From Gillisia mitskevichiae (lineage in GTDB: Bacteria; Bacteroidota; Bacteroidia; Flavobacteriales; Flavobacteriaceae): DNA of 64,000 nucleotides. The position numbers and the translations under genes are program-made. The first letter of the stretch is position 1; each line of letters opens with the position of its first letter. This document shows positions 25,957-34,998 of the stretch, one piece after another. The stretch covers positions 434,001-498,000 of the forward strand of contig NZ_RBLG01000001.1 in assembly GCF_003634585.1 (NCBI RefSeq), in the 5' to 3' direction. The notes beneath the pieces were generated by a model that searched no databases, was not told the origin of the DNA, and saw nothing but the letters and a program-made list of their open reading frames with translations.

Positions 25957-26960
25957 TGTTTGACAATTTCACATTTGAGAATCCTCAATTTTTTTGGCTT
26001 TTGGTTTTATTGCCAATAGCAGCGGTTTGGTATTTTTGGAAACGAGATAAACAACAAGCATCTTTAAAGATGTCCAGCATTCAAGGTTTTAAGAAAAACC
26101 GTAGTGTTCTTCCATATTTGAAACATGGATTGTTTGTCCTTCGGTTATTGGCTTTAGCCTTGTTGATTATTGCAATGGCAAGACCTAGAACTACAGATGT
26201 TTCAACAAAAACAACTTCTACAGAAGGGATAGATATTGTGCTAGCTATAGATGTTTCCGCGAGTATGTTGGCCCGCGATCTAAAACCAAACAGGCTTGAG
26301 GCTTTAAAAAAAGTTGCCAGTGAATTTATTAAAGGTAGACCTACAGATAGAATAGGCTTGGTGCAATATGCGGGAGAAAGTTTTACTAAAACCCCTATCA
26401 CCAGTGATAAAGCCATCGTATTAAGCTCTCTTAAAGATATGGATTACAGTCCAGTACTTGTTAATGGTACAGCCATTGGAATGGGATTGGCGACTTCTGT
26501 AAATAGGATCAAAGACAGCAAAGCTCTAAGTAAAGTAATTATTTTATTAACAGATGGAGTGAACAATGCAGGCTTTATAGATCCTAAGATAGCAAGTGAG
26601 TTAGCTGTGGAATATGGGATTAAAGTATATACTATTGGTGTTGGTAGCAATGGAATGGCTCTTTCTCCAGTAGGCATATTACCAAACGGAAATTTCCAAT
26701 ATGGGAATCAAAAAGTGGAAATAGATGAAGAGCTACTCAAGGAAATAGCAAGCACCACAGGAGGTAAATATTTTAGAGCTACAAATAATGAGAAGTTGGA
26801 GGACATCTATGAAGAAATTGATAGTTTGGAAAAGACGGAGGTAGAAGAATTTAAATATTACAATTATCAGGAGAATTTTAGAATGCTTGTGCTACTTGCA
26901 GGTTTCTTATTGCTGATGGAACTATTTTTGAGATTCACGATTTTTAGAAGTTTTATTTAG
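25956..26960 (+). CDS. batA: BatA, vWA-domain membrane protein
   Basis: 334 residues. Two N-terminal TM helices (about 13-27 and 57-75), a vWA domain with MIDAS motif DVSAS at 99-103, and a C-terminal TM helix near 310-328. The ATG shares its A with the previous TAA, so translation is coupled. In Bacteroides and Leptospira, Bat genes are linked to aerotolerance and oxidative stress, by an unknown mechanism. Confidence 0.93.
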   Translation: MFDNFTFENPQFFWLLVLLPIAAVWYFWKRDKQQASLKMSSIQGFKKNRSVLPYLKHGLFVLRLLALALLIIAMARPRTTDVSTKTTSTEGIDIVLAIDVSASMLARDLKPNRLEALKKVASEFIKGRPTDRIGLVQYAGESFTKTPITSDKAIVLSSLKDMDYSPVLVNGTAIGMGLATSVNRIKDSKALSKVIILLTDGVNNAGFIDPKIASELAVEYGIKVYTIGVGSNGMALSPVGILPNGNFQYGNQKVEIDEELLKEIASTTGGKYFRATNNEKLEDIYEEIDSLEKTEVEEFKYYNYQENFRMLVLLAGFLLLMELFLRFTIFRSFI

Positions 26961-27004
26961 AGAATATCACGAGAGAATTCTCACATTTATAAAAGAACAC
27001 ACAG

Positions 27005-28045
27005 ATGTATATTTTAGAAGAAGAAAAATTTTTCTGGTTATTGCTGATCATCCCGGCTTTGATAGTTCTTTTTATAGGCTTGTTATTTTGGAGAAAATCC
27101 AAACAAAAGCAGTTTGCTTCAGCCGAAATGTTGGAACAACTTACTCCAGATAAATCTGTCTTTAAAACTTGGTTAAAATTTGGGTTATTGTTATTGGCAT
27201 TTATTTTACTAATCCTAGCCTTGGTAAACCCTAAGATAGGCACGAAGATGGAGACGGTTACTAGAGAAGGGGTAGATATCGTTTTTGCAATAGACGTCTC
27301 TAAAAGTATGGAGGCAGAGGATGTTGCTCCTAATAGATTGGAGAAGTCCAAACAGTTGGTCACTCAAATTATAAATAATCTAGCGAGTGATAGAATTGGA
27401 ATTATAGCCTATGCAGGAAGTGCTTTTCCACAATTGCCAATTACTACAGATTATGCTTCGGCAAAGATGTTTTTGCAGGCTATGAATACAGATATGGTTT
27501 CTTCTCAAGGAACCGCCATTAAAGAAGCTATAGAACTTTCTTCTACTTATTTTAATGAAGAAGACCAGACCAGTAAGGTGCTTTTTATAATTAGTGATGG
27601 GGAAGATCATGAAGGAGATATAGGTAATGTAGCAAAAGAAGCAGCAGATAAAGGGATTCGTATCTTTACAATAGGGGTGGGTTCTTTAAAAGGCGGCCCA
27701 ATCCCAATTAAGAGAAATGGCGTGATCCAGACCTATAAAAAGGATCAGAATGGAGAAACGGTGATCACGAAGTTGAATGAAGAGACTTTAAAGGAACTAG
27801 CTAACGATGCGAATGGAGAATATATTCAAGGGAATGTTACTAATACAGTACTGGAAAAAGTGACAGAGAGCCTTCAGAATATGGATAAAACCGAGTTTGA
27901 AGCCAAGCAATTTGCAGACTATCAGTCACAATTTCAGTGGTTTTTGGGATTGGCAATATTGTTGATACTTTTAGATGTCTTTTTGTTGGAACGAAAAACA
28001 CGATGGATCAAGAGATTAGATCTGTTTAATGAACATAAAAAATAA
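27005..28045 (+). CDS. batB: BatB, vWA-domain membrane protein
   Basis: 346 residues, a paralogue of the upstream gene with the same plan: N-terminal TM helices at about 9-29 and 56-74, vWA MIDAS DVSKS at 97-101 and a C-terminal TM near 313-331. Pairs of vWA proteins in bat operons probably form one membrane complex. It ends 1 bp before the favoured batC start. Confidence 0.93.
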   Translation: MYILEEEKFFWLLLIIPALIVLFIGLLFWRKSKQKQFASAEMLEQLTPDKSVFKTWLKFGLLLLAFILLILALVNPKIGTKMETVTREGVDIVFAIDVSKSMEAEDVAPNRLEKSKQLVTQIINNLASDRIGIIAYAGSAFPQLPITTDYASAKMFLQAMNTDMVSSQGTAIKEAIELSSTYFNEEDQTSKVLFIISDGEDHEGDIGNVAKEAADKGIRIFTIGVGSLKGGPIPIKRNGVIQTYKKDQNGETVITKLNEETLKELANDANGEYIQGNVTNTVLEKVTESLQNMDKTEFEAKQFADYQSQFQWFLGLAILLILLDVFLLERKTRWIKRLDLFNEHKK

Positions 28046-28046
28046 G

Positions 28047-28946
28047 ATGAAGCAGTTTTTTAAAATTCAAGGAATCCCTTCGCGCATCAATTTATTTTTG
28101 ATGGGCTTTTTCTTAATAGCTTCTGGTTTACAAGCTCAAACCAATCTGGAGAATGATAAAAAATTGAATCGTGAAACTAATAAGATCTTAAAGACTGCAG
28201 AAGAAGAGTTAGGGGAAAACGATTTTGCTTCCGCAGAAGCTTCCTATAGAAAAGCGGTTTCTAAAAACGAATCCAGTGCGACTGCCAGATATAATATGGC
28301 TAATATGTATTATGGAAAAGAAAAGCCAGCACAAGCTACTTCCAGATATAAGCAAGCGGCTAAAGTGGCAGAAACAAAGGAAGATAAGCATGATGTTTTT
28401 CATAATATGGGAAATTCCTATATGGATCAGAAAAAATATGCTGAAGCAATAGAGGCTTACAAAAATGCGTTGAGGAATAACCCGACAGACGAGCAAACTA
28501 GATATAATCTCGCTTTAGCGAAGAAAATGTTGGAAAAAGAGCAGCAGGAAAACAAAGATCAGGACGATAAAAAAGACGACCAAAAGGATAAGGAGAAAGA
28601 AAAAGAAGATCAGAATAAAGATAAAAAAGAGGACGATAAAGGTGAGAAGGATAAGAAGGACGAGGGTGATAATAAGGAAAATGAAGGCGGAGAGAAGGAA
28701 AAAGAGCCTAAAAAGGAACCTGAAAAGCCAGATGATAAGGGAGAGCCAAAAGATCAGAAACAAAATAAGGACGAAAAGGGAGATCAAGAAAAAGAGCAGC
28801 CACAGCAACCTCAGCCAGGGCAACTTTCTCCTCAGCAAATAAAGAATTTATTGGAAGCCATGAACAATGAAGAGAAAAAAGTTCAGGATAAAATAAATGC
28901 CGAAAAGGCTAAAGGGGCAAAAACAAAAACTGCCAAAGATTGGTAG
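28047..28946 (+). CDS. batC: BatC, TPR protein with charged low-complexity tail
   Basis: 299 residues from the ATG at 28047, just after the batB stop; an ATG at 28029 inside batB is the alternative. Signal peptide ends ASGLQAQ. Three to four TPR repeats span about 40-155 (SATARYNMANMYYG, DVFHNMGNSYMDQKKYAEAI). Residues 159-249 are almost only Lys, Glu, Asp, Gln and Asn, then a Pro/Gln stretch and a short helix. The charged part is probably disordered. This is a well-known BatC layout, here with a long charged segment. Confidence 0.88.
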   Translation: MKQFFKIQGIPSRINLFLMGFFLIASGLQAQTNLENDKKLNRETNKILKTAEEELGENDFASAEASYRKAVSKNESSATARYNMANMYYGKEKPAQATSRYKQAAKVAETKEDKHDVFHNMGNSYMDQKKYAEAIEAYKNALRNNPTDEQTRYNLALAKKMLEKEQQENKDQDDKKDDQKDKEKEKEDQNKDKKEDDKGEKDKKDEGDNKENEGGEKEKEPKKEPEKPDDKGEPKDQKQNKDEKGDQEKEQPQQPQPGQLSPQQIKNLLEAMNNEEKKVQDKINAEKAKGAKTKTAKDW

Positions 28947-28983
28947 TGAGAATTAGGGTTCAATAAAAAAGAGCATTTAAAGA

Positions 28984-30741
28984 ATGAAATTAGGAATAAT
29001 CATACTGTCGTTTTTTCTAGCGATCTCTACAATTTCTGTTGCTCAGGTAAAGTTTGAAGCTAAAGCAAGTAAGAATAAGTTGGGCGTTAATGAACGTCTA
29101 AGAGTAGATTTTGAGATGAATAAGGATGGGGACAATTTTATTCCGCCTTCTTTTAAAGGATTTACGGTTGTAGGAGGTCCTAATCAGGCAGTTAGTAATA
29201 GTTGGATTAATGGAAAACGCACTTATTCCAAGACTTACAGTTATTTTCTAGCGCCTACATCCCGAGGAAGAGTCACGATATCTCAGGCAGAGATAACAAT
29301 AGATGGAGAAATATATAAAACAACTCCAATTCAGGTTGAGGTTACTTCTGCTGTAGAAACTCCTACAGATGGAAATAACTCCGATTTTGTAGCTTCAGAA
29401 AACCTCCATTTGGTTGCAGAAATATCCAATTCTAATCCGTTTTTAAACGAAGCCATTACGGTTGTTTATAAATTATATGTAAGCCCATTAGTAAGTGTAA
29501 GTAATTGGCGTGAAATGGATAGTCCGGTTTACAGCGATTTTTGGAGTCAGAATATAGATATTAAGCAGCTGAAAATCGAATCTGGCACATATGAAGGAGA
29601 GCCTTATAGATTTGTAGTACTTCGAAAAACCATTCTCTATCCTCAAAAAACAGGGGAATTAGAAATACAACCTCTGGCTTTATCTGTATCTGTGGACGTC
29701 CCGAGTGAACGTCGTGATATTTTTGGAGGAAGACTATACACGACAGTGGATAAAACGGTTACCGCAGGGAAAAGAAATATTAATGTGAAGTCATTACCAC
29801 TCGTAAATAAACCAGCTAATTTTACAGGAGCTGTTGGTAATTTTGATTTCAAAGTAAATGCAAGTAAGACCAAATTAGCAGCTACAGAATCTTTAACCTT
29901 TAAAGTACAGGTTTCCGGAAAAGGAAATTTAAAACTTTTTGACCTGCCTAAGTTAGAAGTGCCAAGTTCTATTGAGTTGTATGAGCCAGAACGAATTGAA
30001 AACGTAAGAACAGACCTTAATGGTACTCAGGGAAGCATTGCAGATACTTATACTGTAGTGCCTAACCAAAAAGGGAATTTCCCTATTCCAGCCTTATCAT
30101 TTTCTTACTTTGATCTAAGCAGTAAAAGTTATAAAACCATTAATGCTGAAGAGATTATGTTGGATGTTTCGGGAGCCCCAGCTAACTCCTCATTTTCAGC
30201 AGGAAACAACGTGAATAAGCTTCCAGTAGAAGGGACAGGAAAGCAATTTGAATATATTAAATTAAGCACCAATTTAAAACCTATTAATTCTGGTCCATTT
30301 CTAGGTTCGGTTTTATTTTGGACATTCTTATCTCTTCCGATAGCAGTAGTGTTTTTGGGCATCATACTAGGGAAAAAGAGACGAAAAATGGTAAATGATG
30401 TACAAGGCAATAAGATTAAAAAAGCGAATCGCTTAGCCAAGAAATACCTTTCTGAAGCTAAGAACAATTTGGGCGATCAAAAATCTTTTTATATAGCTCT
30501 AGAGCGAGCCTTGCATAATTATCTCAAGGCCAAATTACATTTACAAACCAACGAGATGAGTAAGGATAAAATAGATGTATTGCTACAAGAGAGGAAAGTG
30601 GATGCCGCAACAAGCAAAGAATTTATATCACTTATAGAAAGTTGTGAGTTTGCAAGATATGCTCCTTCATCTAGTGTTACTATGAACCAGGATTATGAAA
30701 AAGCTGCAACAACTATTTCGGCATTAGATAAACAGTTATAA
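28984..30741 (+). CDS. batD: BatD, periplasmic oxygen-tolerance protein
   Basis: 585 residues. Signal peptide ending in SVAQ, then repeated beta-sandwich domains through about 430 (KLGVNERLRVDFEM, LVAEISNSNPFLNEAITVVY, KLAATESLTFKVQVSGKGNL), a TM helix at 440-463 and a basic cytoplasmic tail with helix SFYIALERALHNYLKAKLHL. This is the BatD plan. It lies 37 bp after batC and 2 bp before batE. Confidence 0.92.
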   Translation: MKLGIIILSFFLAISTISVAQVKFEAKASKNKLGVNERLRVDFEMNKDGDNFIPPSFKGFTVVGGPNQAVSNSWINGKRTYSKTYSYFLAPTSRGRVTISQAEITIDGEIYKTTPIQVEVTSAVETPTDGNNSDFVASENLHLVAEISNSNPFLNEAITVVYKLYVSPLVSVSNWREMDSPVYSDFWSQNIDIKQLKIESGTYEGEPYRFVVLRKTILYPQKTGELEIQPLALSVSVDVPSERRDIFGGRLYTTVDKTVTAGKRNINVKSLPLVNKPANFTGAVGNFDFKVNASKTKLAATESLTFKVQVSGKGNLKLFDLPKLEVPSSIELYEPERIENVRTDLNGTQGSIADTYTVVPNQKGNFPIPALSFSYFDLSSKSYKTINAEEIMLDVSGAPANSSFSAGNNVNKLPVEGTGKQFEYIKLSTNLKPINSGPFLGSVLFWTFLSLPIAVVFLGIILGKKRRKMVNDVQGNKIKKANRLAKKYLSEAKNNLGDQKSFYIALERALHNYLKAKLHLQTNEMSKDKIDVLLQERKVDAATSKEFISLIESCEFARYAPSSSVTMNQDYEKAATTISALDKQL

Positions 30742-30743
30742 GC

Positions 30744-31490
30744 ATGAAAAGAATACTGTTCCTTTTAATTTTAATTAGCGCACCCATAATGGGGCAGAAT
30801 AATATATTATTTGAAAAAGCTAATGAAGCATATAACGCAGGGAATTATCCTGAAGCTGTTAGTCGTTATACAGAAGTTCTAAAAAATGGAGAAGAATCTG
30901 CAGAGTTATATTTCAACTTGGGCAATGCCCATTACAAACTTAATGATATAGCAGAAAGCATTTATAATTACGAAAAAGCCTTGTTATTAGACCCGGGAGA
31001 TAAAACCATTAAAAACAATTTGGAGTTTGCTAATAACATGCTCATAGATGATATTAAAGTGGTTCCAAAATCTGGATTATCTAATTTTATTACTAATGCA
31101 ATAAGTATTTTTAGTTTTAATGGATGGGCATGGATTGCTATAATTGGATTAGTGATCTTTTCAATTCTCTTTTTGCTCTATTATTTCAGTATTGCCAGCA
31201 AATGGAAACGAGCATTTTTTAGTTTCGCGATCACTTCAATTATAATTTCTTTTATCTCCTTAATTTTCGCATTTTATTTAAAAACCAATACTCAAAATAA
31301 GGAATTTGCAATAGTTTTTTCTGAAGAGGTATCTGTTAGAAATGAGCCTAATTTAAGAGGGAATGAGCTATTCTTACTCCATGAGGGAACAAAAGTCCAA
31401 ATTCTAAACACTTTCCAAGAATGGGTGCAATTGGAATTAGCAAATGGTTCTACCGGATGGATGGATAAATCTTCCATTAAATTTCTTTAA
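30744..31490 (+). CDS. batE: BatE, TPR and SH3-like domain protein
   Basis: 248 residues. Signal peptide, TPR repeats at about 20-90 (EKANEAYNAGNYPEAVSRYT, ESAELYFNLGNAHYKLNDIA), two TM helices at about 125-147 and 158-178, then a bacterial SH3 domain to the C-terminus (VSVRNEPNLRGNELFLLHEG, TGWMDKSSIKFL). Last gene of the bat cluster; no hairpin follows before the next small gene. Confidence 0.9.
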   Translation: MKRILFLLILISAPIMGQNNILFEKANEAYNAGNYPEAVSRYTEVLKNGEESAELYFNLGNAHYKLNDIAESIYNYEKALLLDPGDKTIKNNLEFANNMLIDDIKVVPKSGLSNFITNAISIFSFNGWAWIAIIGLVIFSILFLLYYFSIASKWKRAFFSFAITSIIISFISLIFAFYLKTNTQNKEFAIVFSEEVSVRNEPNLRGNELFLLHEGTKVQILNTFQEWVQLELANGSTGWMDKSSIKFL

Positions 31491-31558
31491 ACGGATTTAA
31501 CAAATGCTAAGTATTGGTTAATTTATAAGCATTCTTTTTTAAAATCAAACAATATTGT

Positions 31559-31566
31559 TATTTTTG
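31559..31566 (+). promoter_or_regulatory. -7 box of the 95-residue membrane protein gene
   Basis: TATTTTTG, perfect TAnnTTTG, ends 5 nt before the ATG at 31572, so the message would be leaderless or nearly so. Confidence 0.5.
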
Positions 31567-31571
31567 CCGAA

Positions 31572-31859
31572 ATGATGAAAACGGCTTATATATTGGTGTT
31601 TATTTTTGTGAGTTTTCTTATGGTACCAACAATAGTGGTACTTATTGATAATCATACCGATATCTCTTTTATCTCATCTTCTGCGGAAGAAGAGCAAGCA
31701 AAGAATAATGTTTCATTAGAATATATCCACAACGAAACTAACGCACATCAATTAAGTATAGATTACTTACGCAAAAAATCGTTGATCATCGATAAAGAAC
31801 GGCATGATGTTCAATCTCTTTATCCTGAAATTATATCACCTCCGCCAGATCTGGCATAA
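31572..31859 (+). CDS. Small single-span membrane protein, unknown function
   Basis: 95 residues (94 if the second ATG is used). One TM helix or uncleaved signal at about 4-25 (AYILVFIFVSFLMVPTIVVL), then a hydrophilic tail with IDYLRKKSLIIDKERHDVQS and a Pro-rich end (SPPPDLA). No family recognised. It has its own promoter box and lies between batE and the SulP gene. Coding status rests on the start, the promoter and the sensible topology. Confidence 0.55.
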   Translation: MMKTAYILVFIFVSFLMVPTIVVLIDNHTDISFISSSAEEEQAKNNVSLEYIHNETNAHQLSIDYLRKKSLIIDKERHDVQSLYPEIISPPPDLA

Positions 31860-32125
31860 TCTCTTTCGTTTACAAAATTACAATTACTATAAGTACTATT
31901 TTCTAAATCCATCTTCAACTGAAGCAGAGGAAAAGGACTGTTCTTATTTTATGGAGTAATTACCTACTTAATTAATTATAAATAAAGGGATTGTTAAGGA
32001 TATTGGCCAAAATACAAGGTCCGATACCCCATTTTCTTATCGCAGGCTTTTTCAAGTTTAGCAGTAGAGGATTTCCATTTCTTGGAAGTTTTAAGATTAC
32101 AATTTCTGTTACACATAGTATTTAG
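31860..32125. other. 266-bp intergenic region before the SulP gene
   Basis: No ORF, terminator or clear promoter seen. A short imperfect inverted repeat (TTTCC ... GGAAG) lies near 32074-32090. The SulP promoter must be here but I cannot place it. Confidence 0.35.
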
Positions 32126-33715
32126 ATGTTTAAAAATTTAAAAAGTGATTTACCAGCAAGTTTGGTGGTATTTTTTGTTGCCCTTCCTTTATGTTTGGGA
32201 ATTGCTCTAGCAAGTGGAGCACCATTATTTTCAGGCGTAATTGCTGGAATTATTGGAGGAATAGTTGTAGGGATTGGTTCTGGTTCGTCCCTTGGTGTTA
32301 GTGGTCCTGCAGCAGGATTGGCAGTAGTTGTGCTTACGGCGATTTCGGATCTTGGAAGTTATGAGTTATTTCTAGTAGCGGTGGTTTTGGCCGGAATCAT
32401 GCAAATTGTTTTAGGATTATTGAAAGCAGGGGTAATTGGATATTTCTTTCCATCTTCTGTTATAAAGGGAATGCTCTCTGCTATAGGAATTATTATTTTC
32501 TTAAAACAAATTCCTTTAGCTATGGGGTTTGATGACCAATCTGAAAGTGTTTTTTCATTCTTTGAAACTACAGGTCAGGATACGTTTTTGAGTTTGGCCC
32601 ACATGACAGATTTTGTCTCGGTGGGGGTAATAGTTATAACTGCTATTTCATTGATTCTTTTATTAGTTTGGGATAATGTTCTTGCCAAAAAGAATAAGTT
32701 TTTCAAATTGGTGCCTGGACCTTTGGTTGCGGTTATTGCAGGGATTAGTTATCAATTAATTTTTAGCGGAAGTTCTACTCCGTTTGAAATCACCGGAAGT
32801 AATCTTGTAAATGTACCAGTGCCAGATAATATTACAGATTTTATTGGTCAATTTACTTTTCCAGATTTTTCTCAACTAGGTAACTCTAAAATATACATAG
32901 TTGCAATAACAATTGCGATCGTAGCAAGTTTAGAAACACTTTTAAGTGTTGAAGCTACAGATAAATTAGACCCTGAAAAACGGGTTACTCCAACGAATAG
33001 AGAATTAATAGCTCAGGGAATTGGAAATACGTTTTCTGGATTAGTTGGTGGTTTACCAATTACACAGGTTATTGTAAGAAGTTCTGCGAATGTAATGACC
33101 GGAGGTAAAACAAAGCTTTCAACAATTCTTCACGGTTTTCTATTACTATTTAGTGTATTGTTAATTCCTCATTTTCTTAATTTAATTCCGCTTGGAGTAC
33201 TAGCAGCAGTATTATTGATAATTGGATATAAATTGGCTAACCCAAAGCAATTCTTTCAAATGTACAAATTGGGGAAATCTCAGTTCGTACCATTTGTAGT
33301 TACGGTTGTGGCAATAGTTGCTACAGATCTTCTAGTTGGAATTATGTTAGGGCTAGCAGTGGGAATTATTACCATTTTAATTAATAGCTACAAAAATTCT
33401 CATTTCCTACACATGGAAGATGTTTCTAATGGAGTTACGAAAATGAAAATGGTCTTTGCTGAAGAAGTAACATTTTTGAATAAAGGTGCGATACAGCGAG
33501 AATTAAACACCTTGCCTGCTAATACTTTTCTGGAGATAGACGTTACCAAGACCAGATCTTTAGACTTAGATGTTTTAGAGATCTTGGAAGATTTTGCGGT
33601 AACAGCAAGAAGCAAGAATATAAACATTAAATTTATATCAGAAAGAGGGATTTTTGAGAATCCTGTGAGTTATAGAGAGATTTTTGGTGTAGAAGTATTT
33701 AAAGCAGCTCATTAA
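32126..33715 (+). CDS. SulP family anion transporter, probable bicarbonate transporter
   Basis: 529 residues with about 11-14 hydrophobic helices from residue 10 to 420. The N-terminal PASLVVFFVALPLCLGIALASG and GIIGGIVVGIGSGSSLGVSG segments match SulP transporters. The C-terminal 110 residues (FLEIDVTKTRSLDLDVLEIL, then a short helix) form a divergent STAS-like domain. The beta-carbonic anhydrase gene starts 11 bp downstream, so bicarbonate (as with BicA) is the likely substrate; sulfate cannot be excluded from sequence alone. Confidence 0.88.
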   Translation: MFKNLKSDLPASLVVFFVALPLCLGIALASGAPLFSGVIAGIIGGIVVGIGSGSSLGVSGPAAGLAVVVLTAISDLGSYELFLVAVVLAGIMQIVLGLLKAGVIGYFFPSSVIKGMLSAIGIIIFLKQIPLAMGFDDQSESVFSFFETTGQDTFLSLAHMTDFVSVGVIVITAISLILLLVWDNVLAKKNKFFKLVPGPLVAVIAGISYQLIFSGSSTPFEITGSNLVNVPVPDNITDFIGQFTFPDFSQLGNSKIYIVAITIAIVASLETLLSVEATDKLDPEKRVTPTNRELIAQGIGNTFSGLVGGLPITQVIVRSSANVMTGGKTKLSTILHGFLLLFSVLLIPHFLNLIPLGVLAAVLLIIGYKLANPKQFFQMYKLGKSQFVPFVVTVVAIVATDLLVGIMLGLAVGIITILINSYKNSHFLHMEDVSNGVTKMKMVFAEEVTFLNKGAIQRELNTLPANTFLEIDVTKTRSLDLDVLEILEDFAVTARSKNINIKFISERGIFENPVSYREIFGVEVFKAAH

Positions 33716-33726
33716 ATAAAAAACAA

Positions 33727-34362
33727 ATGCAAGATTTATATAAGAACTTAATAGACAATAATAAAAAATGGGTGGAAAGCAAGTTAAAGCTAGACCCAGA
33801 ATATTTTAATAAATTAGCTAACGGGCAGCAACCTCCAATTTTATGGATTGGTTGTGCAGATAGTAGAGTACCTGCAAATGAAATTATAGGTGCAGAACCA
33901 GGAGAAGTATTTGTACACAGGAATATAGCTAATATGGTAGTGCATACAGACATGAATATGTTGAGTGTACTGGATTATGCTGTAAATGTGCTAAAGGTGA
34001 AACACGTAATTGTATGTGGTCATTATGGTTGTGGTGGTGTAAAAGCAGCAATGGGGCAGCAATCTGTAGGCTTAATAGATAATTGGATTAGACATATTAA
34101 AGATGTTTATAGGTTACATAAAAATGAATTGAATGCTATTTCTGATGAAAAAGAGCGTTTTGATTGTTTTGTGGAGCTAAATGTAAAAGAGCAGGTTTTC
34201 GACCTTGCTAAAACATCTATAATACAGAATGCATGGAGAAATAAACAAGATCTAAGTGTTCATGGATGGGTTTATGGAGTAGGATCTGGAATTATAAAGG
34301 ATTTGGATGTGAACTTTAGTAACGATTCCCAGTTGGAAAAGGTGTATCAGCTAAATTTTTAA
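33727..34362 (+). CDS. Beta-class carbonic anhydrase
   Basis: 211 residues. Zinc ligands are visible: Cys43 in GCADSR (with the Asp45-Arg47 dyad), His99 and Cys102 in CGHYGCGG. It interconverts carbon dioxide and bicarbonate. Length is normal for this class. It is cotranscribed with the SulP gene and the pair has its own terminator; the enzyme would supply or use the transported bicarbonate. Confidence 0.95.
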   Translation: MQDLYKNLIDNNKKWVESKLKLDPEYFNKLANGQQPPILWIGCADSRVPANEIIGAEPGEVFVHRNIANMVVHTDMNMLSVLDYAVNVLKVKHVIVCGHYGCGGVKAAMGQQSVGLIDNWIRHIKDVYRLHKNELNAISDEKERFDCFVELNVKEQVFDLAKTSIIQNAWRNKQDLSVHGWVYGVGSGIIKDLDVNFSNDSQLEKVYQLNF

Positions 34363-34378
34363 AAAAATAATCAAGGAT

Positions 34379-34430
34379 AAAGTCTGCCAATTTATTCACT
34401 TTAGTGAAATTAAATTGGCGGATTTTTTTA
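34379..34430 (+). terminator. Terminator of the SulP-carbonic anhydrase operon
   Basis: Long hairpin AAAGTCTGCCAATTTA / TAAATTGGCGGATTT with G-U pairs only in plus-strand RNA, then seven T. The T run overlaps the stop codon of the convergent cvpA gene. Confidence 0.8.
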
Positions 34431-34952
34431 TGCTTCAGATTCTTCTTCTTTTATAAGATCTAATTCTTTGGCTTCTCTTAAAATAGCAGGAAGTAATAAT
34501 GGAGCGATGGTTCTTATTGGGGCGTAAAGAGTAGACTCTTCTAAAGTTTGTTGCTCTACGATATGAATATTCTCATTAGTAGACCCAAAGAACATAATCA
34601 CCACGCTTACTACAAAGGCAACTTTAATAAATCCAAATCCTGCTCCAATAAATTTATTTAAAATCCCAAGCGCTGCAAAACTGGCAATTTTGGTTAAAAA
34701 TTTTCCCGCTAGCGAAATTAGGAACACTACAAGAATAAATGTGATAGCAAAAGATGCTAGATTAACAAACCTCATATTCCACGAGACTCTTTCTACTAAA
34801 TAATCACTTATATAATGCGAGAAATATACAGCTATGTAAATTCCTAAGATAAAACCAACTAAGGAAGCCAATTCAGCAAAAAAACCACGAAAAAACCCTC
34901 GAACCAGTCCGTATAGTAGGATTACTCCTAGTATGATATCTACAATATTCAT
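34428..34952 (-). CDS. CvpA family membrane protein
   Basis: 174 residues with four hydrophobic helices (about 3-20, 25-45, 65-85 and 100-122) and the CvpA pattern VDIILGVILLYGLVRGFFRG then FFAELASLVGFILGIY. CvpA proteins are small inner-membrane proteins linked to colicin V production or envelope stability; the true role is unclear. Divergent from the next gene with a 46-bp gap. Confidence 0.88.
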   Translation of the reverse strand: MNIVDIILGVILLYGLVRGFFRGFFAELASLVGFILGIYIAVYFSHYISDYLVERVSWNMRFVNLASFAITFILVVFLISLAGKFLTKIASFAALGILNKFIGAGFGFIKVAFVVSVVIMFFGSTNENIHIVEQQTLEESTLYAPIRTIAPLLLPAILREAKELDLIKEEESEA

Positions 34953-34986
34953 CTTTTTTGGATAGTGTTACAAGCCCTAAGATACG

Positions 34987-34994
34987 TATCTTTG
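34987..34994 (+). promoter_or_regulatory. -7 box of the 118-residue conserved gene
   Basis: TATCTTTG, perfect TAnnTTTG, ends 4 nt before the ATG at 34999; predicted leaderless. Confidence 0.5.
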
Positions 34995-34998
34995 CCAA

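Noticed and set aside
28515-28838. A 107-residue very hydrophobic minus-strand frame
   Set aside because: It is the antisense of the Lys/Glu/Asp-rich part of batC; AAG/GAA-type codons read backwards give Leu/Phe/Ile. No start signal or context.
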